64,000 bases of DNA from Rehmannia glutinosa (Eukaryota > Streptophyta > Magnoliopsida > Lamiales > Orobanchaceae), in assembly GCA_016081115.2 (NCBI GenBank), contig JABTTQ020000186.1:62001-126000 (forward strand), in the 5' to 3' direction. Shown in pieces: positions 10,457 to 22,300 of this stretch. Within the stretch, counting starts at the first letter, position 1. Every line of letters begins with the position of its first letter. The notes below the pieces were generated by a model that was not told the DNA's origin, ran no database searches, and worked only from the letters and a program-made list of their open reading frames with translations. The translations under genes were made by a program, and so were the position numbers.

Positions 10457-11877
10457 TTGACTAAATATTATTCTCATCCAGCATTCTCTTTAAGTCACTA
10501 ATAATAACTTCGTGCAAATAATTTTTTTTCACTTCCTTGCCTAAAAAATAAAAACAGAATAAAAAATAGAAATATCAGCATGATATAGTTAAAGAAATAT
10601 TAATTAATAAATAATTTAATTAAATGCTCAATACTTGACCAAATTTAATCGGTGTGATATTTCTTTTTCCGTATAATATATATACATTTGTGCGAATTTT
10701 GGTGTTGAACCATCGGACGACAATATACTTCCAATCAAATAATTTTGTCCATGCATCCGAAACACAGGAGGACCACGACCACTATTTATATCTTTGTCTA
10801 TCTTGTCTCCCATTGAAGTAAAATAGAACATATTGTTGTATGATATTATGTTGTCTTGAAAGTGCTTAGATTTATTTCCATCTCCGAATAATAAATCTTG
10901 AAGCACATTAGGCGGTTGTTTAACAGAAGGTAGTTCAATAATGCCATTGCCACAATACAAGGAATATCGCGGCTTGTTTTTTGGTGAATTGGATAGCCTT
11001 TCTTTGTACCAAAACAAAGCTCCACAAAATTCACATTTGTATGTCGGATCATCCATATCCCAATAATCTAAAAAATATTACATAAACTTTGTTAAACAAA
11101 TATATAAAAACATTAATTCATTAACATAGATACCATTAATTAAGAGAAAACACACAAACCATTTGCAGAGAAGGTAATTGTCTCTTCCACTTCAACATGA
11201 CCCTCATTATTAACACCATTTACGCCCAATGTACTAGCATTTGCTCCGACAATAGTTGTAGTGGACTCATCTGTTATGAGATCAATTATTGTTTCGGAAT
11301 TTGATTTTCTCTTGGAAGATGTCCCAAATGCTTGATCTTTAAATATTTCAGTACTATTTCCATTATTTCCATAGTTAGTTCTCATGTTGCAAACTGAATG
11401 CATCATTGGATAAAATAAAAAAACGTTAGATATAAATATATGCATCTTTAGTAGTTTAATTTATTTATAAAACATTAAACACTTCAACAATAATAATATA
11501 CCGTTTGTAATGTCACTCAGTGGGGTGTTTGATAGTGGGTAGATATTTATGCTCGATGAACCTTCTATATCAAATGTTGTAGAAACTTTCGAAAAAGGCC
11601 TTTGCGGTATTTCGTGATTTTCTTGAAAAAAATATTTTAGAACAAAAACAAAACAAAATAATGAATACCTGCAAAAATAATTATAATCTAAATTTATTTG
11701 AGAGGATAAAAATTGTTTTCATTAAAAGTCTATGAATATTTACCAAAGTTAATATATAATTAAAATTACCAGATCTAATGAAACCGAGCGGAATGCTAGA
11801 AAATGAAAATAATTTTCCTCTTGATGAGCCGTTCAATTCAAATCTCACAGACAATTTTAGAGATGTACTTTGATTGT
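10457..11877 (-). pseudogene. Helitron replicase/helicase gene, N-terminal exons, truncated
   Basis: Five exons on the minus strand: 11770-11877, 11502-11621, 11160-11393, 10625-11067 and 10457-10540, with AG/GT borders. The first three introns are all phase 1. The fourth exon has a zinc-finger-like CEFCGALFWYKERL, then TSMGDKIDKDINSGRGPPVFRMHGQNY and FAQMYIYYTE, the block that precedes the Rep/helicase core in plant Helitron proteins. The last exon (SDLKRMLDENN) resembles the next segment of those proteins. It is cut at 10457 by A1, so the rolling-circle nuclease and helicase domains are missing. Exons 1 and 2 share the pattern F-x3-GSS...PL-x2-I-x2-G, which suggests exon duplication. The donor of intron 4 is uncertain. 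Confidence 0.75.
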
Positions 11878-12668
11878 CTGCAAAAAGCAGAAAGAGTAAG
11901 AGACGAACATGAGATTTTAATAAATAAATTTATTTTAGATATAAGAATATTAATAAAATATTTTTTGGAAAGGTAAATAAAATCCAGAATATGTGTATTG
12001 TATAAAGTTAATTTTTGCCTACTATCAGAACATTATGGACACTAATACATAAAATGATAGTACTTTTTTTTAAATGTAATTTTGAATCTATACTATATAA
12101 AAACAAAAAATAATTTTTCTAAACAATTTTTTTATAATGGATTATTTTGTATACTAAAATATTAGATTTATTATATTTATAATTTCATGAAAATACGTTT
12201 TTTTTTTGTAAAATATAAATATCTATATATAAAAAATCCTAATTCGAACATTATATATTTAAATCTCTCTATATATATACACACAAAGTGATAATTAATT
12301 TTAAAAATACTTAATTTAATTCAAAATTTGTAATATATAATTTATAAATTTAAATGTACAAATACTGATTAGATCTATAAAATAATTATTTATACTACAT
12401 ATTTATTGTAAAAATATATATTATTATATTTAAAAATTTAAATATTAAAAATAATAATTCTTTATTTATAGATTTCTATTTAAATATATTTACGAATTAA
12501 TTATTTATTTTAATTTTGCATTGTAAATAAATCTGTAATTTATAGTATATATATTTAAATTTATTTATATATTTAAATATATATTATTATAATTATAATT
12601 ATAATATATTAATAGTTAATATTAATAGCCCAAATATAATTAAAACAATTAAATAATTGAAAAATTCT
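11878..12668. other. AT-rich sequence without recognised genes
   Basis: Very AT-rich (runs of ATATTTAAATAT type, especially 12060-12650), with no credible ORF. It lies upstream of the Helitron exons and could be its 5' region. Ends at the solo LTR target duplication. Confidence 0.6.
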
Positions 12669-12673
12669 AACCC
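12669..12673. repeat. Target site duplication, left (aaccc)
   Basis: Identical to 17029-17033 on the other side of the solo LTR. Confidence 0.85.
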
Positions 12674-13557
12674 TGTGAAGCCCTCGATTTTTATTCGAAC
12701 ATGTACTTATTTCACGTATCGTCTTTGTACTATTTGACAATTCTACCGAATCGCTTTGACGGGTAAATATTAATGATAATATATTTTGCCTTTAATTTCT
12801 TTATTTATTTCTTGTGATCATAATCATTTATTAATTTTATTTCACATTTATGACCACTCGATCGATCATCATTATTAATATTTGTGTACTCATTAGTCAC
12901 CTTAGAATTTTAGGAGACTATTTGTTTTAGAGATTTATACCTTATAGAATTAAGAATTCGATTTAGATTAAGTGATCATGAGACTTATAAGTGATCAAGG
13001 AAATCACTAATTATTTGGAGATTGATATTATTCACCTATTATCATCAATTTGAGACATAAAAACAAAATATGGAAATTCCACAAATACCCCTTAAGGGAC
13101 GGTCATGATGTATATTTGGTGTAGAAATATCTCCCAACTCTTGTACATGTACACCTTGTGTATTCATCTTGTGTATTTTTACACCATTAATTCAAATCTT
13201 ATACACAATATCTTATACACCAATTCTTTATTATAAACTTACCCAACATGTTGGAGGCTTCCCAACATTCCATGCCAACATCCTCCTCAATCCCTTCAAT
13301 TTCATCCTCCCATGCAAGACCACACTTTGACCAAGACCTTTGTCCCCATGCTAGAGACAAGTTGGAAGACATAGAATTTGATCAAAAAAATTTGTCTCCT
13401 CCCCATCTCCACCTCAATTTTCGTCCATAACACCTTGAGGATCAAAATTATTTGATCAAAATATCATTTTCATCCAACACATTCATAATTCAAACATTTT
13501 CTCCAACTTCTCTCTAAAATCTCCAACATCTCTCTGAGTATATCTTCATCCACTCCT

Positions 13558-13800
13558 TCATATCTTCAAGAACACTTCTTCATATCTTCAAATCTTCAAA
13601 CACCATATCTTCAAATCTTCAAACACCATTCCTTCACATCTTCAAATCTTCAAACACCATATCTTCAAATCTTCAAACACCATATCTTCAAATCTTCAAA
13701 CACCATTCCTTCACATCTTCAAACCTTCAAACAATATATCTTCATATCTTCAAATCTTCAAACACAATTCCTTCACATCTTCAAACATCCTTCACAACTT
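13558..13800. repeat. Minisatellite of about 23 bp units (CTTCAAA-rich)
   Basis: Imperfect head-to-tail copies of a unit like atcttcaaatcttcaaacac, alternating 'caccatatctt' and 'caccattccttcac' variants. It lies inside the solo LTR. Confidence 0.85.
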
Positions 13801-16308
13801 CAAGAACATCTTCTTCATATCATCAAACACTTATTCTTTCTTCAAACAACTAAACAAAAACAAACATTTTTCCTACTTAAATCATAAAATTCGAACCATC
13901 ACTACCAAGGTAAGGAAAATGTCCTTTTCAATCCATTTTTGATATCACCTAACTCATCTCTTTCACCTTCTAATTTAAGTTTGATTTTTGATTTTGAGGT
14001 ATACCTAGAAGACCTTTGAAGTTGTTAAGAGACTTGTCATCTTGAAGAAAATTGTGAAGAAGTTGGACTATAAGGTAAGAAATGGAATTTTTGGTACCTT
14101 TTCTTCTTCTCTTTTTATTTTCCAAACTTTGACACTCCATTTTCATTTTTGGAGTTTTAGGGGCTGACTTTGGAGGTTAACATTAAGGGTGACCAAAATC
14201 TTGCACTTGGAAGCCATTACTAGTCACACTTTATTCACTACACAAGGTAAGTGTAGTAATTCCAATTTTCTCACTATCTTCTTCTTCCCCTTAAATTTTA
14301 ACCACATTCTTCTAACTTCTATATTTTTTTGATATTCCTTGACTTAGGGGCTGACCTAAGTCACTCCTTCATCGAGAGAGATTTATTTCATTTTTTCCCA
14401 AAGAAACCGAACTTTAAGGTGGGTGGAAAAATCCTTTCAACTCCTAGGTGTTTTAATTCATAAAAATGCATGTAGTATTTTGTTATTGAGCATTTGAGAT
14501 ATATATTATGTATTGCATGCTATTTTCTTGTATCAAGTTGAAAAATTTCTCAAGTGTTGCTCAAAATGCGATTTATCGAAAATTAGGACATACATGTACA
14601 CTTTATTGTCATATTTGATAAATTCTTGTATGAGATGGTTATGTATGTGTATGACTCTTGAAATATATGTTTTGTATGACATATAACCTGGAAAAGTCGA
14701 GCATAATTGATTAAAATTCGATTTTGGACTTAAAATGCAAAAAATAGAAAGTTGGTGGACTTAATTGCAAGAAAATAAAACTTAAGGGACCCCTCTATAA
14801 TTTTCGACATTTGGGACTGAACTCAGGTTCAAAAATTATATTTTGACATTTTAATAAAGTTTTAAGAGTTTTTAAATAAATAAAATCAACCCTTAAAAGC
14901 CCAAGGACTAGATTGTAAAATTTGAGAAGTTTAAGGGCTATTTTGCAAATTTCGGAACTGTACCAGACCCTAATTTTAAAATTTGAAATTTTAACTCTTA
15001 AGGGACTGGAAATAACATATTTTAAGTGTATTCCAAAAATCCAAGTGTTTAGAGCTTGGAAAGTAATTTTATAAAACTTGAGGGACCAAATTGTAAAAGA
15101 TTAAACTTGAGGACCCAAATGAAATTTCCAGGACTTATACAGCTCATGTACCTGGAAATACTAATTTACCTATAACATAATTATATTTTGGACCCAAGGT
15201 TCAAATTTCATAACAATTGGACCCCTAAAAGCCTTAAAGGCAATTATTTCAAAATGGGACAAAAATGAGATTTTCAAAAGTTAAGGGACCTATACTTATG
15301 ATGTTTTAAAACTGTTTTTGTCCCAATATCCCACTAACCTTAGTGACATTTTCCAACTGGAATCACATTAGAAGCCCTTCCGGTTTGTGAGTTCCGATTA
15401 TTTTAAACTTAGGACCGAAATGACAATTTTAACAAATTTGGGGTCAATGTGTGAATTTTATAAAACTCGGCCTCAAAACTTTAAAAACCTGAATCTCTGA
15501 ACAATTTAGAGAATTTAGGAACTGACCTCATAATTTTTCAAGGTCGGGACATTTATTTATTTAACTTTTAACCCCAAAAGTATTGGTTTTGACAAAACGG
15601 GGCTAATTGTAAATTTTATTTTTATAAGGACCTAACTCAAATTATTTTCTTTTAAAGAAACAGCCCTGGACCCTATGACTTTAATATTTAATTAAAATAT
15701 TTTATTTTCTTAAAAATCCCTTGACTTATCGGATCGTCTTGACCGATTAATACCCGATCATGGGCGACTTCCTCGTCTCACGATTTCGAATCTATAACGG
15801 GACTTATGTTCCTCCTAATCCTTAAGATATCGAAGACTACTTATCCTCCCGATAATTATCTTCATCCCAATAACTCCACCAACGCCATAACCATCTTGTG
15901 CAAAATTTTGAGAACTTTTCATGAACTTCCTTCAATCAATAATACTCGATTGCTGGTTGACTACCCGAACGTGTACTTAATTTCTGCCCGAGTCAACTTG
16001 GTGTGTCGAGCTCACAAATCGGAATGGATACGTCGGGGATGGAACCGGCAGCTCGGCTGCTATTCCACTCTCGGCCCCATCGCCCTAATCCCCAACCGAG
16101 GGACGGAGTTTGTCCAAGGGAAGCGGGTCGTAGACTTGAGGTATAATCATGATTATGACGAATCCGAGCCTTGCTAGCTCCAACGTGGATTTTGTCTTTG
16201 CCTACGGAGCGATAAGGTGACGGGTCTTTGACCATCATGAACGGGGAGTTACAAGGAAGAACAAAGGAATCATTGCCTGATCGATCCACACGATTAGGAG
16301 TTGAACGG

Positions 16309-16440
16309 AACGGGTTGGCGCTACATATCAAGACGCAACCACTATTTGTAATGAACGGGTTGGCGCTACATATCAGTACGCAACCACTATTTGTAATGAA
16401 CGGGTTGGCGCTACATATCAAGACGCAACCACTAATTGTC
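16309..16440. repeat. 45 bp tandem triplicate
   Basis: Three copies with period 45 (cgggttggcg at 16311, 16356 and 16401) differing at a few bases. The period is a multiple of three, so a 15-residue repeat appears in an ORF, but this is LTR sequence and probably not coding. Confidence 0.9.
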
Positions 16441-17028
16441 TTGCATAGGATTGGCTACACACGACGTAATCCCCATGTCTTGCTTGAACCATAGCGCTTG
16501 CGTGACCACGAATTTTTCTTAAATCAGTATAAGTATATTACTTAATATATTTATCACGACGCTTGTGGACTATGTGTGAACACATGCATCATACCTCACG
16601 CATTTTCATACAACCGTTTTCTCGCATTAACTTTATATATCACCACACTCACACACGATCACCCATCCACTGAGATTTCTGTCTCATTCCCTCCTGTTTC
16701 CTAACCTTTAGATGAAGAGTTCGCTGAAGACATCGAATCTACTGCAGATTGAATCCCTATCAATGATGTGGAGTGACATTTCATTTTCCTTTTATTTGTT
16801 GTTGGACTCATTCATTTTATTTCTGTTTGGACTGTAAGTTAATTCAGATAATCTTTTGGGTTGTATTCGGATACCGCCAGACTTTAAGATGTAATTTGTA
16901 CTCGTGTTTTTTTTAATTCCGCTGCATTAGACTCTATTTCACTTGGAGTTTCGTATCTTTGGTTTAGACTGTTGATTTATTTCTGCTTAAGTGATTGATC
17001 GTTGTCGCGTCACGTTTGGGGCGTGACA

Positions 17029-17033
17029 AACCC
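17029..17033. repeat. Target site duplication, right (aaccc)
   Basis: Partner of 12669-12673. Confidence 0.85.
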
Positions 17034-17446
17034 AATTTAGTTCCATTATGAATGACCCAAACCTAATCCATTACATGTAATATTGGGCCCATTTATTTTA
17101 GAAAAAATTTATATCTTATACTACATTATCCGAAAACACGTGTCAATTTGTGATGCATGTTTTGATGGTACATGATTGTGACACGTGTACGGTTTGGATG
17201 GTCAAGATCGTAATTAGGGCAAAAACACACATTTCCATTCCGCAACATTTTTCTAGAATCATCCGCCTCCTCTACGGACCTCGGCTCTCTCTCTCTCTCA
17301 TTTTCAATGTGTATCATTTTTGATTTTTGTCTAAAATAAAATCCTTGAAGGCTCGTGCTTTTTTTTAATTTTAACATTTCTCTTGTTTTGTTAAACATCC
17401 GTTCGTCCAGTTTTTGGGTAAAAAAAAACTTTTGTTTGATTATGTT
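17034..17446 (+). other. Promoter-like intergenic sequence, cut by A2
   Basis: 413 bp between the solo LTR and A2. Two identical G-box-type sites (ACACGTGT at 17136 and 17181) lie upstream of a CT-repeat (about 17285-17300), an arrangement like a plant core promoter and 5' leader. No coding sequence follows before A2 interrupts at 17447. It could equally be chance or transposon sequence. Confidence 0.35.
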
Positions 17447-19031
17447 TGTAGGTCCCAAGGGGTGTAAGTAAGGTTTAGAAGGGGGGATTGAATAAAACTT
17501 ACCAACTTTTCTATTTTAGTCATTTTTAAAATATTACTGAGTTAACACACAGCTAAGTCCTTGAGGGACATCTAAGTTAGTTAATCATCAGAGTTAGCCA
17601 CTCAACAGACTCGATAGAGCTGTTGATAGAATAACTCAACTGTTTAGCCTAAACCTTAACTTGGCTGTGTTGAGTTTTTCAGCGGAAGACTTAACACCCT
17701 TGAATTTGATTTAAACTTGTTTTAACACTTGATTTTAGCACTTAGTAATTAATCAGTTGGATAGAAAATTATCAGCAGATATAAGTAAGTATGCAGAAAT
17801 AAAAGTGCTGAAATGTAAATGTGCTGAAATGTAAATGACACAAATAATTTTTATAGAGGTTCGAAGATGGGGTAATTCTCCTAATCATCTCATCTCCAAC
17901 TCCTGGAGGAATCCATTAAGTAATGATCAGTTCACAAAGTGGTTATCAGTCCAGAGATAAGTCTTGATCACACAGCTGACTTGCTCCTTGGACTCAGTCT
18001 AGAGATGCCTTGGTCACACAGTTGGCTTCTCGTCCGACTCAACTTCTTCACAGGGCAGCTGCCTTGCTACTTCAGCTCACTTTCTCAAGCTTCTTGGATT
18101 TGATCACGAAGCCCTCCAATAACTTGAGACTGGTTCGACCTTGAACCTTCCTACAATCCTTCTTGGAAAGTAGACCCCTTTTGATTCTTCAAAAGTTTCC
18201 TCTTCAACAGTTGAAGTTATCTTTCCTTCACAGGTTTGTGTTGGATTGATTTCCTTCGAGATTTAAGCTTGAGGATTTTGCTTGAATATCTTGAGAATAT
18301 TTTGCAGGTTACAGTTTGAATATTGCTTGCTTGTTCGTGGTTCAGGTTTTTTTTCTCAATGAGTTTCCTCAGCCTTTTATAGTGAACTTTCAAAAATCTG
18401 CCCATTGAAGAGATAGGCTGATTTTCAAAAGTCACTTATGTTCGTTGGCTTGTCTTTTCTTGGTCTTCAGTCTTGAGATGTAGACCTTTCCTCGTATTAA
18501 ATGATTGTTCAGCTTTTCAGGCCCTGACACGAGGTGCAGTGCTTCCCATTGGTTCATTCCTTTTGCACGCTTCTGGGACGAGCACTTTAAGACTTGGCAG
18601 CATGGGCGTATTACTTATTTAAGTAATGTTCTTGACTTCTGTGCAACGGATTCTTTTCAGTTAATTCCTCTTTGCTGCCTCTTTCCCCAGGTGACTTGAG
18701 TCTGCTCCAATTATTTGAAGAACTCATCTGTCACTTTCAACTTGTGACTTGGCTTCTTGAGTTGACTTAACTGACTCTTCACACAGTTGTCCCTCAGATG
18801 TTACGTCTTCAGTCGAGTCCTTGATCTTCTATCTTGGCCATACTTGAAATAAGTTTCTGAGTCTTTAATTGATCCTTGATTGACTTATTGTATTTCCAGA
18901 CATAGCTGACTTAACTCAGCTCATCCAGCCCTATCTATTACAATGAAAATTACAAGGAAAATGGGGTGCCAACATTCTAATTTAAGTTTTACATGGCATT
19001 CATAAAAATCTAAACAATAAATTTCCCAACA
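17447..19031 (-). repeat. 3' LTR of A2
   Basis: 1585 bp; the minus strand starts TGTTGGG and ends CCTACA. Rich in AGCTG/CAGCTG, where copies at 7891 and 54678 more often have CG-containing variants. An ORF at 18217-18435 and others inside it are shadows. Confidence 0.9.
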
Positions 19032-19032
19032 A

Positions 19033-19045
19033 TTTCCCCCTTTTT
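19033..19045 (-). promoter_or_regulatory. Polypurine tract of A2
   Basis: The minus strand reads AAAAAGGGGGAAA directly before the 3' LTR. Confidence 0.85.
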
Positions 19046-19347
19046 GATGATGCCAAAACTTAAAATTTTAATCATAAATGTAAGCAGCAAAAATACATAC
19101 AGACAATGCAGTAACAAAGAATGTATGCGTAAAATCAATCATTTTATTGATCATAGCATTCTTGTCCTTTACACAGTTGTTTACAAGATGTATCAGAGCA
19201 TACTCATATCTAAGCAAATTTCAAGCATCTATGCTAAGATACAAATAAAACTGAAAAAAAAAATTCAAACATTTTATTGAATATACAGATGACTTACACA
19301 AAATGTATTTACAAGAGTAAAATACATGAAGGGTTCACAACAACACT

Positions 19348-22300
19348 TTATTGCCTTTGTTGTCTCCTTCTATCCTTTTCAGCTCTGTGTGAGTCATCAG
19401 GTTCCTTTCTTTTTCTTTCATCTTCAGCTGTTTTCTTCTTTTCATAAGCTCTTTTCGCAGCAGCATCTTTTCTCTTCCTTTCTTCCCATAGCTGGTCTTG
19501 TCTTCTGTTTTCCTTTTCTATTCTTCTCACATAATCATCATTCTTTCTAGCCACTTCCAGATTAGCTACTTCATCGTAGCCAGCCCAGTAGATCCTTTCC
19601 TTCTTTACGGGATCTACATATTCGATATTTTTGGGTAGAGGTCTAGGTCGAAAACCTCTTCCTTCACCACTTCTTCCTCCTCCTCTGGGTGTATACTGTA
19701 CATGAGTCTTCCGCAGTTGTTGAATGGTCGCTGGTAGTCTGCCGCCTATCGCCTTCTTCTTCGCACAACTTAAGACCCTTCTCCTAGTACAGATCCCAAG
19801 CTTGGGCTACATACATGTTCTTGAAATAACCTTCGGATTCGAGCGTCTTAAATTCTTCAACTGTCCTTGGCTTGTCTCCGTCATCTGGAATGGCATCTAG
19901 ATCTTTCCCTGCTGGAATGCCGCCATAATTTCTCAACACTTCTTGAACGCGGGCATCCGTCTTTCTTTCAATCTCTTTCATCCCTACTTCCACAATTTTC
20001 CTTTTCTATGACATGGGCACATCAGAGTGTTCGATCGGCAGAGTCACTGGAAGTTTGCTGATAATGGATGATGTGACATGACCTTGCTGAGGGGTTTCAG
20101 CAATCATTAAGATCAAATCCTTTGACTTTTCCCCCTCAACTGATTTTCCCTTCTTCTTCTCAACAACTGCTTCTTCCTTCAATTTCCTCAGGTATTCCTC
20201 TTCCCCCTTTTTGGCATCATCAAAGGAGAGAGGAACCCCTGGAAACATGCCTGCGAGCATGAAGTTCTGTCGGCTGAGAGCGGAGTTCTACTTAGAGTCT
20301 GCTGCGGCATAGGCTGTACGAAATTCTGAGCGAGTGGCTTTTAATTCAGCTGCCACCAGTTTCATTTCAGCCATGAGAAGGCTGAACTAGCATCTTTCAA
20401 TGTACGTCTGTATCCTCTGTTTCATATCCGCATTGTCAGCACTCCAAACTAGCATCTTATGGTATAATGCTTTGAAATATCGAACTTGTTCGTATCGCAT
20501 TGCACTCTGCTGCTGACACCACTCCCTGATCTGTAACACAATCCCTCTTAAGTCCGCTGTGAGGTTGGCATCTCTATTGTCCAGACGCAGATCTAATGAG
20601 GCCTGGTGTTGTTCGATCTTTTCAATCTCTCCACAAATTTTCTTGAAGACTTCACAGATCTCAGCTGTCACATCTGATTCAGTTGGCAGCCATTCAACAT
20701 CGAAATTAAAGTCTACTGGTACAAAGGAGTCAGTAGGGATGACATGATCTGCTCGGATGGTAAAACATCGTTGCTCTTGAGCTGTCTCTTCCTCAAGATT
20801 AGGCAGCCTAATCGAAAAGAGAAAAACTTGTTCAAATGCATCATCTAGCACATATGGGATTGACTTGTCTTTGTTTGTGCCTCGTGATGCCTCTCGGTTG
20901 AGTCAGACGCTCGCCTTTGGGAGCCCGCGCAGATGATTTGTTCAGTGGTCCTTGTTAAGTGGGTTGGCGGTGATCGAGCCTCACCATCTTAATGCCTTCT
21001 TCGGCCTCAGGAGATTTTTCTAAGTGAATTACCTGATCCTCGGCTGCAACCTGGGGGCTTGGTTCATCATTAAAGTTGAAAGTTTGACGGGCAGCTTTAA
21101 AACTCGACTGACTCGTCTGTGGGAGAACATCCTCAGCTGGGTCATTTTGATGTTCAACAGATGTGGACTCGGCTTCATTTTCGGATCTCAGAAATGATAT
21201 GTCAGGATTGTCCTGGGAGTCATGAAGAGCACTAATATCCTTCTCAGATTCATCATTAAGAATAGGGGGGATGTTCTGAACTTCTTGAACTTTACCTATG
21301 GAGGTCTCAACTTCCCTTAGACCTTCAACACCTCCAGCAGTCTCAACTGCAGAGAGGCCTTCAACATTTCCTTCGACGGTCGCAACTGTCTTAGGGTCTT
21401 GGACCGTGGCATCCGAATGAGTCTCAACCCCTTGGATTGCACTTTCATTGCCCAGAGTGTTAACTTCTGGGGCATTTCCATCCTGTGCCTCGACTGCAAC
21501 AACAGTGTCCTTAGCCTGCAAAGCAGTTGACACTTCAGCTGGGACATACTCAACAGTCCGAGCTTCGTCAATGTCAGTCTGTTGTGGTTCTTTTTCTTGT
21601 TCCACTTCGTCTCCTTTCTTCGGTATGGAGTCGTCTGAAGCATCCTCCGACCTTGCTGCGGTGGAGTGAGTTTCCCCCTCGGTGGCACACCGGTTGAGTG
21701 GATCGAGTGGGGGGTCACTCTTCTCAAGACTCGCGATCGCTTAGTTGAGTGCTCGGGCCGGGGGGCGGTGTGGTAACACACCTTCGATGGGGTTGGCTCA
21801 ACTTGGGTGCCCAAATTCCCAGTCTCATCGCCAAGTCCCTTGGACCCATCTTCCGACTGCACAGGGGATGTAGTTTCATCAATAACTGTGACAATCTGCT
21901 GCACTACTCCCAATGGGCCTATCTGCAGGAGAGATTGTGAGGATTCTCTGGTCCTTCGAACATGTGATGTTCATGCATCATCCTGGATTCCCTCATGGCT
22001 TCTTGCATGTCCGACTTCTCTCTACAAAGAACGGGATCCGTGTCTTCATCACTCTCGACAACACATCTAGATGAGAGTGAGCGTGTTCTAGAGTTCCAGT
22101 AAGAGGACATATACGGGCTTTCTCGAGAGCTTCTGCTTCCTCAGCTGCTTTGGCTTGTTCCTTTTCCTTGAAGATTTGTAGAATATTCAGGCAGTTATCT
22201 TCATCCAAGGTTTGAAGCACGGTGTTAACTCTGAGAAATTGCAGCAACTCCTCCTCTTCTTCTATAAACTCAGGGCGTTCAAACTACACCGTTGAGTGAC

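Larger units (their letters stand above)
12674..17028. mobile_element. Solo LTR, about 4.36 kb, probably Ty3/gypsy of Tekay/Del type
   Basis: Starts TGTGAAGCCC and ends GGGGCGTGACA, an imperfect inverted terminus with TG/CA ends, and is flanked by the perfect 5 bp duplication aaccc. There is no gag, pol, PBS or second LTR, so it fits a single LTR left by recombination between the LTRs of a former full element. The family is inferred from length and end sequence only. Contents: a TCTTCAAA minisatellite (13558-13800), a long AT-rich middle, and a GC-richer block (15710-16500) with a 45 bp triplicate. Open frames at 13248-13430, 15806-16177 and 16228-16494 have no recognisable product. Confidence 0.8.

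Noticed and set aside
15806..16494. ORFs of 123, 142 and 88 codons in the solo LTR
   Set aside because: No recognisable domain; overlapping frames on both strands in a GC-richer patch with a 45 bp repeat explain their openness.
20559..21669. Plus-strand ORFs rich in Ser/Thr across 20.5-21.7 kb
   Set aside because: Antisense shadows of the acidic low-complexity part of ORF3.
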